Shown one piece after another: positions 1 through 13,200 of a stretch of 64,000 bases of DNA. Both the position numbers and the translations under genes were made by a program. Where the stretch lies: the NCBI GenBank assembly GCA_037903475.1, contig JBAJFG010000604.1, forward strand, positions 124,001-188,000, in the 5' to 3' direction. Within the stretch, counting starts at the first letter, position 1; each line of letters starts with the position of its first letter. The DNA is from Ancylostoma caninum (lineage: Eukaryota; Nematoda; Chromadorea; Rhabditida; Ancylostomatidae). The notes beneath the pieces are model-generated. The model worked only from the letters and a program-made list of their open reading frames with translations, was not told where the DNA came from and made no database searches.

Positions 1-1124
1 ACGGCTATTTAGAGAAGTACAACTATGGTGAGGTCTACATCATGTTTTATTCTCTTCGGGGAGGCGAGCACTCCTCATTTCTTGGAAAAAAATCATCAGC
101 GTAATACTCAGATACATAGTTCTGATGATAGGTCGACTTCTGCATGGATTGAGTTACTTCCATTGAAGTTATGTTGGACCTACTTTTGTGCGTCCATTTA
201 TTTTGGGTAGCCGTTCAATACTCCGTTTAACCTCTTGTAGTGTTCCATTTTAAACTACATAAGATGCATAATATTTAACTGCTTCTAAATAGGAGTGGTG
301 ATTCATCTCTCAGGAATATTATAGTTTTTGGAAACACATAACATTTCACCTGATGTCAGCCTTTTGTGCTTGTCGTGGTGTAAAAATTCACCTTGTTTCC
401 AAACTGCGGTTTCTTTGGAGTCGTTGTTCACTTTCTCCAAGGTAGAAAACTTCGGAATACTAAATTCACCGCAGACCAACACCTTGTCATAAAGCTAGGG
501 GGCGCCGATCCAGCAGAAAACTCTAGAGTATTTATTGTCGTGAGCGGATTTGAGCACAGCGATACATACATAAAACGATACGGCGATGATTTTATGGAGT
601 AACACGTACTACAATAGAAAAAAGAACCTGCTTTGGGAGCAGGATTGAAAGTGTGCTGAAGGCACACGGTTCCCATCTCTGCTCCTTTGCAACAAGATAG
701 GTGGATCTCGACCTTTAAAGCCAGTAGCGATTAATACGATCCTTCACGTCAAGGTGGAGACTAGAGTGCCAAAAGTCTTGAAGTTGTTGAAAGTTTATAC
801 TTTATACTTAGTTTATACTCACGGGTGAGCTGTTCTTTTTCCTAGTCTCTGACTCACTCTTGAGTCATAGGGATCATATCGGATTCCTTGCCATTATGTT
901 TTGACCTCTTTCTTTGGTCCAGCAATTCCTGGGAAGCAATGCGATCAGGATAATCAGTGTGAGGAAATTAAAGAAAAGACTAAACTCCGTGCCATTAAGA
1001 CACATCCAAAAAATCGTGGTTGAGTTAAAGAATGCTCCATATTTACAGTAGCATTGCTTTAAACAAAGAGAGAGATACGTGCTCAGAATATTAATTCAAA
1101 GTTCGTAAAGCTCATTATTTTTAG
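1..1124. other. sequence upstream of the channel gene; no exon recognised
   Basis: No convincing coding exon, RNA gene or transposon end was seen here. The first exon of the ion channel gene (start Met and first half of the signal peptide) must lie here or before the window. I found no ATG followed by a hydrophobic run and a GT donor in the required phase (one base left over). Confidence 0.5.
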
Positions 1125-1285
1125 TTCTGTACCTTGGCCTATGCTATGGTCAGAACATCGACTACAACAAAAAACTCGAGGATGTCCTGCTGAAGAACTA
1201 TAACAGCCGCCACCGACCAGTCAAAAAGGAGTCGACTACTGTGCAAGTGAATGTCTACATGGGCATCAGCCATGTCGAGAAAGTA
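1125..1285 (+). CDS. channel exon: signal peptide end and N-terminal helix
   Basis: Acceptor TTTTTAG before 1125; donor GTGAGT at 1286. After one base borrowed from the missing exon the frame reads a hydrophobic LYLGLCYG, then [18 protein letters not shown] and [13 protein letters not shown]. This is the typical start of a mature Cys-loop subunit: an alpha-helix followed by beta strand 1. Ends in phase 0. An in-frame TAA at 1106-1108 shows that the coding exon cannot simply extend upstream. Confidence 0.88.
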
Positions 1286-4200
1286 GTGAGTGGAGATTCT
1301 TGAGACAAATGCAAGCTTTTCTTGGTTCTAGTAGAATATATAGCATATAAGGGGCAGTTCTGTTTCCACATTACAAGAAGAATTAAGTTCAGGATGAGCA
1401 CGAACAAACCATGCTTGTGCATGGACATCTGTGGGCAACGTGGTTTGACGAATACCTTGTTTGGAATCCAAAGGAGTACAACGACACGTCGAAGATTAAC
1501 ATCGATTCGTGGCGGATTTGGCAGCCCGCTCTTGCTCTTTATAACAGGTGTTGCCAGCTTTTTTGTGGAGAAACTTCAATCAGGTTCACCTCATCCACCA
1601 GCCGCTCTAGCCCTCCCACCCTCACCCCACCCTCGCCACGCACGTCTCCTCCGAGATCCTTTTCGATAAATAGTGAACGGGCCACTGTAGTTTCGCCCTC
1701 CGAAGACATTATTGTATTCACAAGATAGCGAAAGAAAAATTTCCTTCCTAGAAAATGCAGTGGCGGAGAAAAAACTTCATAGAGCAGTTCATAGAGAGTG
1801 GGCAAAAAATACGGTAACAAAAGAAATGACCCACAGAAAAAATTCACCTCTAATTTGGAAAATCCTCTTATATAAATCATGGTAGTGCAACAAAAATTTT
1901 GTAGGGCGCAGGCGGTGGGAGACCAGCACGTGGTGGCATGCTTCCATCATGGGCCTCATCATACAGTACATATAAGAAAAGCTCTTTATTGACTACCCTG
2001 AGGTAGAGTAGATGCAGCTTCGACATACATAGTTCCTGACATGCAGAGTGAGATCCACCGCGGCGCGCAAGTGGTCAGTTGGTCCTCAATTTCTGAGGTG
2101 CTTTTTCGATGAGTTCAAACCCGAATAAGATTCAAATTAAGCCTATGCGGTATCTGGACGGCTGGATTGCCACTCCATGGAAGCAATAGGGCCTATATTC
2201 TTGTCCCGGCCATGAACGAAACGTCGCTTATGTGCTTTAGCACTGCTCTAGTAAAATGTTCCGGAACGACCTCCTAACTGATTGTGGCTTCAAGACGAAA
2301 CATGCCTCTTCAAAGGAAAAAGGAGTATATACACCGTGCGCATACTACAGGATAAGCTAAAAATACGATAAAGAAGAAAAAGGACATGCAGAAAAAGAAT
2401 TATGTGTAGCTTGGAACTTCGCCATGCGATTTGGGGGCTGTAGTTGGGGTAGAACTGATTCGCCATTTTCGAGGTGCTTTTCCAATAAATCCAAAGTGGG
2501 GTGAAGCACAGAGTATGTAGTACACATATCTCACAATCAGATATCACTAAGGACCACTATGCTAGACAGTACGCTTTACTTGCAGTTGGGTGACCACTTT
2601 ATAGAACTAATAGGTCCTGAGACATATTCTTGGTCCAGTCCTGCATCAAACGCTGCTCATTTGTCGGAGTACTGTTCTAATGTTAAGTTTCGAAACGACT
2701 TGCTTATTGGATCTGGTATATAACTGCAGCGAACTTCCTCAGATGAAAAAACCAGTGTTGTCATCGTATCTCTGGCATACGCTGTAGATGCGTGCGTGCG
2801 TCATGTCTGCTACAAGACGATGAAAAATAGTCCCAGGAGCAAGCCATACAGAGGTAACACGCTCTTGTTTGAGGCATTAGGACTATTGTCGACCGTCCCT
2901 CGCAGTTCTCATTAATGGTTTACAACCTGCATCTCTGAAAAATCTCCTGCGGATAACTATGCGCCTCTGACGCATCCGCACATCTGATACATATAAGTTT
3001 CCATTTTGGCAGCACCATGCACTAAGGAGTGAAAATGTTCCAGCGCTCGGGGCAATTCGTGGCATTTGTACATGCATGGTCTGCCAGCCATGATCGGCAG
3101 CAGTGGAAGAGTGTGGGCCAGCGGCTCGTTCTCGTTCCATGTCACGTGCAGATTCGACTTCTCGGCCTGGCCGTATGACGAACAGGTACGCGGATCACCT
3201 TCCATTCACTATTCCTTAATAGTTTCTAGATAAAGGATGTTGGTGCCGTTGTAAAAAAAAATATTAAATGGTGATTTGGGTGAGTAACTATCCCTAGCGC
3301 ACACAATGAAAGCAAGAATATAACCTTTTTTATACACAGAAATGAGAAAAAAATAATTAACAAGTTGAATCTTGGTTTTTTTGGCAGTTTTACGTTTAGT
3401 TTTTGTCTGCTTAATCGGACTGCCTTCGGCTTTGATGCTATGTTCACCACACACGGTGCGAGAATTCGACCCCGGTGGTTCGCGAGTACTAAAACCAAGT
3501 TCCAGACTTTGATCAAGGCTTCTCACAGCAAATTTTAAACTTTCTCAATTTTATAGTGTTTTGATCAACTCGATTGTCCATTTATCCAAAACTTGGCAAC
3601 AACGATTTGTCTGTCGATTTGTCTGTCGACTCTGTCGAGCCAGTTATCCCCTGCGCAAAACACCTTGATCAAGTTTTATTCTCGTTTGTTTCGGGTCGGC
3701 GTCTAAAGGTGAAGAGTGGGTTTTGAGCAGAGTAGCGTCGCTGATGTCTTTGATTTGTCTAAAACAATTAATAATTCTGAGACTCACACATTCTGTTTTA
3801 TTATTTTCTGGGATTAGTACGATCCAGACGATATGATAATCACACTGTCCCACGACCATCGTGAAATGTTTTCTATTGCGCCTGAAACAATATCTATATT
3901 GTTTTGATACGAGTTTTTTGCTGCGTCCACAATTGAGAAAATAAGATTGGACCTGGCCACTGCTTCAACTGCACAACCGAAGCTACTCTGCAGCTGTGGC
4001 AGTGAAATTTACAAAACTTTCAACTTTAGGAGGGTATTGAAGAGCTCTGCACGTTTACCTTCATTGCTTACGTGATAACACTTTCCTGAAAATGCTTTTA
4101 AACTACGATTTCTCGAGATGTCTGCTTAATTCATTGTGCATGTTCTAATCGTGCGTGGTTCACTTTCAAGGAATGCCCGATTGTGATCGCCGACTGGGTG

Positions 4201-7200
4201 TACGACTTGTCACGAGTCAACCTCTCGGATCCTCAAGGAGACAACCCATGGAACAAACCGAGCATTCGCCTCAACTACGATCCTATACGTCAGGACGAAA
4301 AGAAACATGTCGCAGGTACTCTACTTTTTTGGCAGGTAGGATCCGTAAACGTAGGTGTGGGTTACACTGTGGTCTTAGCTCCCAGTTACTGCAGCGTCGA
4401 TGCTGCTATTAATTTTGATTGTGCTTTGACGAACGATTACAGGTAATAAGAAATTAATAATTACCTGTGAGTAATTGTATGAACAAGCGCAGTGTTTGAG
4501 CTCATTATAAGAACCACTTGCAAGTCTTAACTAGGAAAATAAAACTATCCGAGATTGGTGGTGAGTAAGAGCTTCGATTTTGTGATTCCTACATAGAAAT
4601 TGACTTATCCAGTGCATTAGGCTGTCACTTGCAAATATAATACAAACCTTCAGCCTCCGTATGCGCTGAAGGTTTGTCTATGCATTTGACAGCCATACCG
4701 TCGTAAGGAAAGTTCATCTTCCTCAAAACGACCTCAACAGCATATGTTTCTCAGAGCTTGCATATGGACGTCAAAGCTCCGCGGAAGTTTGGAAAATAGT
4801 GAATAATTGGTGTGAGCATGCCTGATGAGTCAGGTTGCGTGGAATTTCTGAAGATCGGTGTGCTTCGTGGAGTTTGAGCAAGTGACGGAAGCTCCTTCGA
4901 ATTTGGGTGAAGATCTTATAAGAAATTGGTTTTGCTTCCCTCATTTTATTTCAAGTTTATTTTCTTGTATCTTTGTAACTTTGAAGTTTTATAAAGGGCA
5001 GTTATGAAGGTAATTCACATACATTTTTAACTTCTCAGGTTCTGACGGAGTTGACGGCGTCAAGACGTTAGTCGGAATTTCAGAACAAATATAGCTATCT
5101 AGGTGGATTTCGTAAGCTACATACATAAATGTTTTCATACAATTGTTAAGAAATTGTGTCGACCTTATATCTCTCACATTATCCACCAAGCGCGAGAACT
5201 AGATACACTGTGCTACAAAATGTTTTTATTAAAACTTAGGCGGCGTCCTTCTTTCTGAGAATTTGATATTGCTACGGCCAGATCAAGGAAAGGTCTGAAA
5301 GTGAATCCTATTGTTGTGAGCTGGCCAATTCTGTCTACAGTCGATTGAAACGCCATTCGAATCGGTTTTGGTAGGAGGGCAGATAGTCGGGGAACGAGTT
5401 GTCGGGCTTGTCACTCCTCCTCTCCATGATCGGTTTCTCATTCGCTGACGGCTCCTTCAATCCAAACCTGAAACATCGAAGATTAAGGCCAATCTTTGGA
5501 TATTCTGAATGGAGTACATGGACCCAAGGATCCCTTTGTTGTTGCCACCCTATGTATATCTGGCAAGAGTTCTACAACTCTGGAAAAACCTGAGAAAAAT
5601 TCTGCACCAGCTTAATATTCTTCTTTAGGAAAAGATTCGAATCATAAATGATTGCAGATCATCTCTGCCTTTGAATTGATCAACGGCAGTTTTTTTTTGG
5701 AGTCGGTCTGAGTATTCCCTCATTCCTTATCCTTATTTCCTTCTCAGTATTTTCAGGCATTGCGCACCTATTTAAGCGCTCCTCGATTGCATTCGAGATA
5801 TTATACAAAACTAGGCGAGTCGGGTTTCCTTGGTTCGAAAAGATGAACCGGAGCTGGGATCCATGAGACGATAACCAAGCAAACCAATTATGGTTAGCGT
5901 GATCAATTATCCTATAGTCTAAGTTATGGTAGGAAACGCGGGACGGGAAAGTTGATCTGCTTGGTTGGTTTGCCCTGTTTATGCGTCGTGAAACATCGGC
6001 CGTATAAGAGCAAGACCAGGTCAAGCGTGGGTTTTCCCTTCGAACTAAGCTCCAAAAGTTTCAAGGCGGTAGGCGTCCCTCGGGGCTCCGATATACACAT
6101 GTTGACATGGTGCTTCTCCACATATTAGTAACTTTTGCCACAACAGAAATCCGGAACGGACATCTGTTTTGTTTCTGGTGGTCGTCAACAAGGAACAGAA
6201 AAATACTCGTTTAATCACTGCGTCGAATAGATGCACGGATACTGCATGTACAACTCCCGGGCGGAAGGTTTGCAGACTCTTTTAATTAATTCATGAAATA
6301 TGGGCGCAGCATAACAGTGTCACAAATTAGTCGAGCCTCGTAACCTAGGGAGAACAAATACACTGCATTTTGTGGCGTAGACTGAGTAGACTGCGTGAAA
6401 CGAAAGTGAGGTCTGCTGTGGAAAGAGGACCCGAAGAAACGAAGTTCAAAAACAAATATGACATGAATTTGGTCTTAAATTTATCTAGCCAAAAATAAAT
6501 GTTCAGCGATAGTAATAAAAATCAGAGAGAGAAAATAATTGCAGATCCTTTCTAACTTAGAAACTATATAAACTCAAAAAGAATTTTACATATGTTTGGG
6601 GTTGGGGGAGGGGGAGACTTGGAAAATGTGCAATCGAATTGCAGGTGGGAGATGGTTTCTTTGAATATAAAATACCCGAAAGGGGAACGTGGTGGGAAAT
6701 TGACAGAAAAATGGAATTCTATTGAAAATGAACAATGTATGCGGAAGGAAACGTCTTTTTTTCGCCAGTCGTGACGAAACCCACCTTCCTGTTGCAATTT
6801 CTGTAAGAAGACGAAATTGCAGTACTAGCCGTCTAAGGCTAACCTATGATAAAAACTATCAGGTGGGCCTACTGTCGAGTCTAATGGCCGTACAATCATG
6901 GGCCCTATCACTGAAAATCTGTTTGTGAAGTGTTTATTTGGGAGACGAGCTGCGGAATTAATTGCTAATGACTGTTCCCAATTTCTGTAAGGGAGCACCA
7001 GAAATACTGTGCAATTGCTGTTCCATGCATTCAGCTACATACGTTTGATGTCTTCGGTTCGAACTGTTTCTTGCAGAGTTTTTGTGCAGCCAAATACGTA
7101 CTCACATTAGAGTATGAGCAATTTAGGATTAGCCATCATTTTTCATTCCACTATTTTCAGTGGAAACGGCATGGATACACTTGGAACATGCACTCAACTT

Positions 7201-10200
7201 ATGTGCTTTCCAAGGGAAAAAGTAAAAATGGAGCCTATCGCTAAAAATTCCATGGATTTTTTGATTAAGGCGAAGCGAATCGGGAAACAGGAGAAAACAT
7301 CTTTCCTTTTCCTGTTTCATGGAGGGAAGAGCGGTACAAATCTTAAGTTTAATGTGGAGAAGTATTCCGACAACGGCTGTAATGTGATTTAAAAGGTGAC
7401 CGAAAATTAGTCGTGCACCTGCCTTAAAGGCAGAGGGTCACCTCGTTCTGCCTGTTGGATTTACCAGCATATCTTAGACCTTCTCATCATGTTGATCCCT
7501 GGGATGTACATCAACAGGCACAGAAGCGACGAAATACCCATTTTTGAAAGGCATGAACTGGGTAAAAATTTGGAGCCCGGAGGCGGATCGCTCCAAGCTG
7601 TGCTGGCTGCCTGCCACGGCTGCCGCGTCGGTCAACGAGTCTTGGCGTGTCCAATCGATAGGATCAACGGCTTCACATGTCAACTCGGGTTGGCAAACTG
7701 TTACCGACCCCGTCCTGGAAGACGGGTTTATAGACCATTCTGAGACAATTTATGTATACCGTTGGAACCATCGCGCCGAGTAGATGCAGAATCTGCTGTT
7801 AGCTGAACCACGAAAATGAGGTGGACCCCTGCCTTTAAATCGAATAAAACTCGGTACAAGTACTCAGTCCTGGCGAATGCAATCCTGATACGTATTAGAT
7901 AGCCCTTATGGAAGTAATACAATTGCTGTTTGAAGGGCTCTGCGCCGGCTCAGAAGAGTCAGGGGCTTCCGAGAACAGTCTTGTCGAACTTTTTCATTAT
8001 ACATACATCCAACTTCCTCTCGTGGTTACCGTTGTGATGCAGGACCTGCTTAGTTCACACCAGAAAAAGTCAAAATCAGAGAATCTGTTTTGCTAGATCA
8101 GTGACACGAAAAAGAATGTTGTTCTGTCTGCAAAAATCGCGCAAGCTTCCCATCCCCGCTGATAGAGAAAACTAAACTGTTCAATAATCGTTAATCAGCA
8201 AAAGGTCTAAAAGCTGCCCTCGAACAGGGTATTGGTGCACGGGTAATTTTTGGCCATCCCGTGTGTGAAGCTCACCCTTCAGACTACTAATGAAAGAAGT
8301 GCAAGAAATCGACCCCGAGATACATACATATGTGCGTACGTACAGTGATGGCGACATATGTATTTAGCACAGTGCCAGTTTCAGACGATCAACCAATGAA
8401 AATATAAAAACTGCATTTCAAGCTCGGAATGAGCTATCAGGACAGTACTCGAGAACATGATGACGCATAGTGTTCTCTTTCTTGCCTTCACTCTGTTCCT
8501 CGAGAAAATGTTTCTTAATGGAACTGCGCTCATTCTTTGGCGCTTGCTTTTTGCTCGAGATCCAATGAAATGAAATTTTCGACGAACTTGACTGTTTGTT
8601 TCCACTAATAGTATTAACAGCAAATTTTCAGGGGAAAGATGCTCGAATTAAATCACCTCTTCACTCCTTCTTATAGATAGACACAAAACTTTCATAACTA
8701 TTTTGAGAAAACCGACGAAGCTGAAATTTTACTCTCTATATTTACTTTCAATTGATCCTACGCCCTTCACTTTCAATTGATCCTGCGCCCTGCAACAGGA
8801 AGGAAGTCTCCATTGAACCTCAACACATACTCGAGATTGGCTTTGTTTGCTCATTTTAGGGCTGAAAAATGCAAGAAATTCTCTGGTCCGAAGTCGTTAG
8901 TGTGCTAAATATGTGGCCGCCATTGTATGCGGTTTGAAGCTTTGCCTAACATGGTGTTGAAGCATGTATAATACATAGAGCATATTCATTTTTTTAATCA
9001 TTAGACCTCGGATTTTCGCCGCGAAACCTCAGAGGGTTCATACATGAGCATTTGGGTGATGGAGAGGCTATGCTGGTTACCTGCTGGACTCTCGAGCTGG
9101 GCTCCAGAGCTCAGATCTCGCTAACGCTTGCTGTTAATTTTCTACTCTTCTTTCCGGGAGTATAGGACAAGAACCATTTCGATCTGCTGAATTAGTCCAT
9201 TGCGCTTCGTTCGTGAGTGCTTCCAATTTTGCATGTTGGGAAATTCGTGACACGCAAAATCATCTCATACTGCGAAGATATGTGAGATTCATGCCTTTTC
9301 TCATGTTTACTATTATGTCCCCAACCCCCTATTTGTGGAGAAGCACCATCAGTTGTTTAAAGGCAGCAGGAGCTGAAATTCTCGACTCTGAGCTGAGCTG
9401 CGGGTGGTGAAGTACAGACTCGGCACATCATAAATGTGAAACGAACACAGACAGTGATGGCTTACCTGCAGAGAAAGTGGAACATTCGTCGCGAGCACGC
9501 CTGGCCGTGTTCGCGCGCGGACGAGTTTTCCCCGGCGCGAAAGCCATAGCGGCGCGTGGTTTTGGCCGAGTCCCGCCATGAAACCCTGTGAATTGAATGC
9601 ATTTCGTTTTCCCTTCGCGCCAAACCACGCACTGCAATGGCTTTTGCGCCGGGGAAAACTCGTCCGCGCGCGAACACGGCTGTTCGCGACGAATGTTCCA
9701 TTTTCTCTGCAGGTAAGCCATCATTGTCTGTGTTCGTTTCACATTTATGATGTGCTGAGTCTGTACTTCATCACCCACAGCTCAGCTCGGAATCGAGAAT
9801 TTCACTCCTGCTGCCTTTGAGGTCGATCAAGCGGCAAATGAAAAGTTGAAAATAGTTTCTGTACCCGTACAAGTCCTGATAATGGACATCTATCTAACGC
9901 TAGTACAATAATTTAATCTTTGCTCATGGCTTGCGTAAAGAGCACCACTTTTAGCTGATTGTTTGGTACTACCTGAGTCACCAGGTTAGGATTCTTGAGC
10001 ATTTCCTAACATTACGTAGTCTATACGGTAGCCATGCATGCTAACCATCTATGTACTAGCGGTGCATGAAAGTCACTATGTACTAGTGCGTGAAATGATC
10101 ACCTCACATAGGTAATCCACTCAATGCTCGCCGACCATTAGACAAGATTATGTTACATCAGTATGCATATCTCATATGTCACCATTGTCAGTGCACAATT

Positions 10201-13200
10201 GTATACCTAACAATCCATTTTGACACCTTTTCGTGCATACACCGTGCATACCTACATGGGCTGGTAATCAAGTCATGAGGATATCGTGCCAACAATCTTT
10301 AGCTTACTCGTATGAGAAGTCGTTACGAATGCCTGGGGGCGGCCATATTACCCTCCAATTATTTTAAATTGATACCTCAGTGAAGCACTTCTTAGAATCT
10401 GCAGCACGAATAACCAATAATTACTGGTTGTGATGCCTTGTGGCGAACCATCTACTTCATAACCAATTAATACCCACACTAGCTGCTCCTGAGGTTATTT
10501 ACATGAGATGAATCAAATGCTTCTTTCACTATCCCAAATAATTATTATTGCATGAAATGATGCCATCAGTCGAAAACTCCGAAAAAAAAAACAAGGACCA
10601 AACAAAAAATAGAACAAGACAAAGAAGGCAGTTCACCTCATTTTAAGCACTAGAGCTTCACAACTGTGAGTTAGCTCACCTGAAATCCTGTCCCTTCGTC
10701 TCACTACAATTACCTCGCAATTTCTTTATTTTGAGCATGACCTACATGTTTTCGAATCTCTATTTTTGCCTTTCTGATAGCTTTGTCGCAACTATGTTGC
10801 AGACAGCGCAGTCTAAGGAAATGAAAGGAAAAGAAAAGTCAACAAATATTCCGAGAAAAATTGTTTAAAAAATGTAATAAAAAATCGTGACTTCAATGGG
10901 ACTGCTATTTTTAGCACAAAAATTAGCGCGAAGTGGTGTTAATGAAGAGTAGTTAATAATTGTTTAGGTAACAAGCAATCCAAAAGAAAACTTCTGCGCA
11001 TATTTGATCCCCAGCGCAATAGGCACGTAGAGGTCATGACGCTAGAGATCTCCCGCTATCCAAAAATATCGGAAGGGTCATCGGATGCTGACATCGTCTG
11101 GTAAAACTCGCTGTTCCTGTGCTCACGTTTCTTCAACGAATGCACGATTTTTTTTTGAAAAATGTTTCACATTTTCCTTCCGAGCGCTTTATCCTATTAG
11201 CAGGCAAGGCGCGTCAATGCATGAAGGTACCCGTAAATTTACATTACGCCAATTGAATACGCCAATTGAACATAAAGAAACGAGACGCATGAGAATAGGA
11301 TCGAAATTCAAATGCGGAAAGTCATTAAGTATCGCTAATTGCATGTTAATGTTATGAAAAAATAAAGCTTGAAAAACCATGGCTTAGAAATGGAAGCAAC
11401 TCCATTTGCAGTTGCATTTATTAGCGCCGGCCGTGAGGTCACCAGAACTTCCTCGTGGTAATTGGTGTTTTTCAGAAGCAGGATTTATTACAATATTTCA
11501 ATTAGCGGGAATAGATGGATCTCGCAAAGGTCAAACGTATTGTTCGTGATAAATAAAAATAGATCCTAGTTGAAAGAACAGAAAAATGCGGTAGATCTAT
11601 GGTGTTTTACTTTTGTCATTGCATCCCCCTTTATACAGACTGAACCAAGTACACACCTTTCCCATGGAGTTGGCGTGCTGGTTTCTTACGGTTTCTCTGT
11701 GAACGGTAAATTTCCCACCATATTGCAGGAAACCTGGAGACTGCGTAGAGCAGTAAACAAGGGAAAGAGCGTGCATGATGGGTTGAAAAATGCCTTATGT
11801 AAACCTCTGCAATATGCTACATACTCAATCAGAGAACATGGATACTATTGCAAATTCGGTTTTACTGGATCTTTGAGGGAAACTTCAGCATTTCCGAATG
11901 AACCCCCGGCTACCTCTCAAGTAAACCCATAGTTTGTATAGTTGAGCGTCAATCATTGGTTCATTGCCAGGGGTCGTCTCCAACCTTCTTCAAATCTTTT
12001 TTCCTCTTTCATTTACTCAAAAAATGTACATATGTATGTATATCTTACTACACCTTGGTCGATAGGTTTTTGATCAAATTCCTCATGTATTACAACCTCT
12101 CGATCATCTCAAAGTTTTATTCAAATTTTCTCATTTTGTTTGTTCAGTTCGAATTTCAATGGAAATTGTGCGCAGAAAAAAAGCCCAGAATGGCTTTAAA
12201 ATTGTATAAAACTATTACATACGAATATTGCGTGCGCATACACATCAGCAAAATTCCTCGTCTACATAGGTGCTGAATTTGGGCTTGTCAGGAACCATTG
12301 TGTTTACGGCTACGATGATGCGAGAATACCGGTAGTGCATCTGTAGTAACTCGGAGAACGGATGATGGCAAAGACGGCCCGAACAGTTGCACTACGAGGG
12401 GAAAGCCTAGTTTTGGCGTGGCATTCTCCCCTCACTTGCCGCACGCCTACCTTGAATCCTTGAATTGTCGCCATCCACTCTAGATTTTCTCTCTTTCCAG
12501 GGCCAATCGAGGGAAGGCTGGCAAGAAGATGGGGGGAGAGGGTGGAGAAGAGAGAGAGACAGAGAGAGAAAGAGGAGAGAACATCATACGCTATGTAAGA
12601 GTTGTCCTCACGGTGTAACTACTACAGAAACATGAGCGTTCGGCCTCTTTGTGTCCCCCGAATCTCAGGCAAGGAATAATGGTTGTGCATTCGAAAGATA
12701 AGCATCTAAATTCTGATGCAGAAAGCACATCTCCTCACTAACGTACTACAGTTTCAAGCTGTAGTGAAAAGCATTGACGCTCATATGTAAAAACAGAGCT
12801 CACCACTCCTTTTCGATTAGTTCATACGGAACGTTCCAGCTGAACCATCTTCCCAATCGGTGGTTAAGGCTGAAAGGAACGCTTGATTTTCAGATTCAAA
12901 CATACACTTACGCCTGAAGCTATGGTAAACACTGCTCACAGAAAACAACCAAGGCATGCAGCTCGCTGACAGCGATAGCTATGCCATTGCGAGAGAGTTC
13001 TTCTTGGACTTTTCAAAATTCGTATCCAAACCATTTCTTTTGTACTACTACACAAGTTTCTGTTTAAATTGTTGCTGTCTTCAAGTACGGCCACTGAACG
13101 TCAGCAAAACTACCGTGATTGGTTTGCTTCGGTGCCAGAACTCTCAAAAACTCACTTGAAAGGGTTAGTTGCTTACCGTGAGTTTGGGATTGTCTTCTCC

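Noticed and set aside
11570..11932. 120-codon + strand open frame in the large channel intron
   Set aside because: No motif, no splice context and composition like the surrounding intron.
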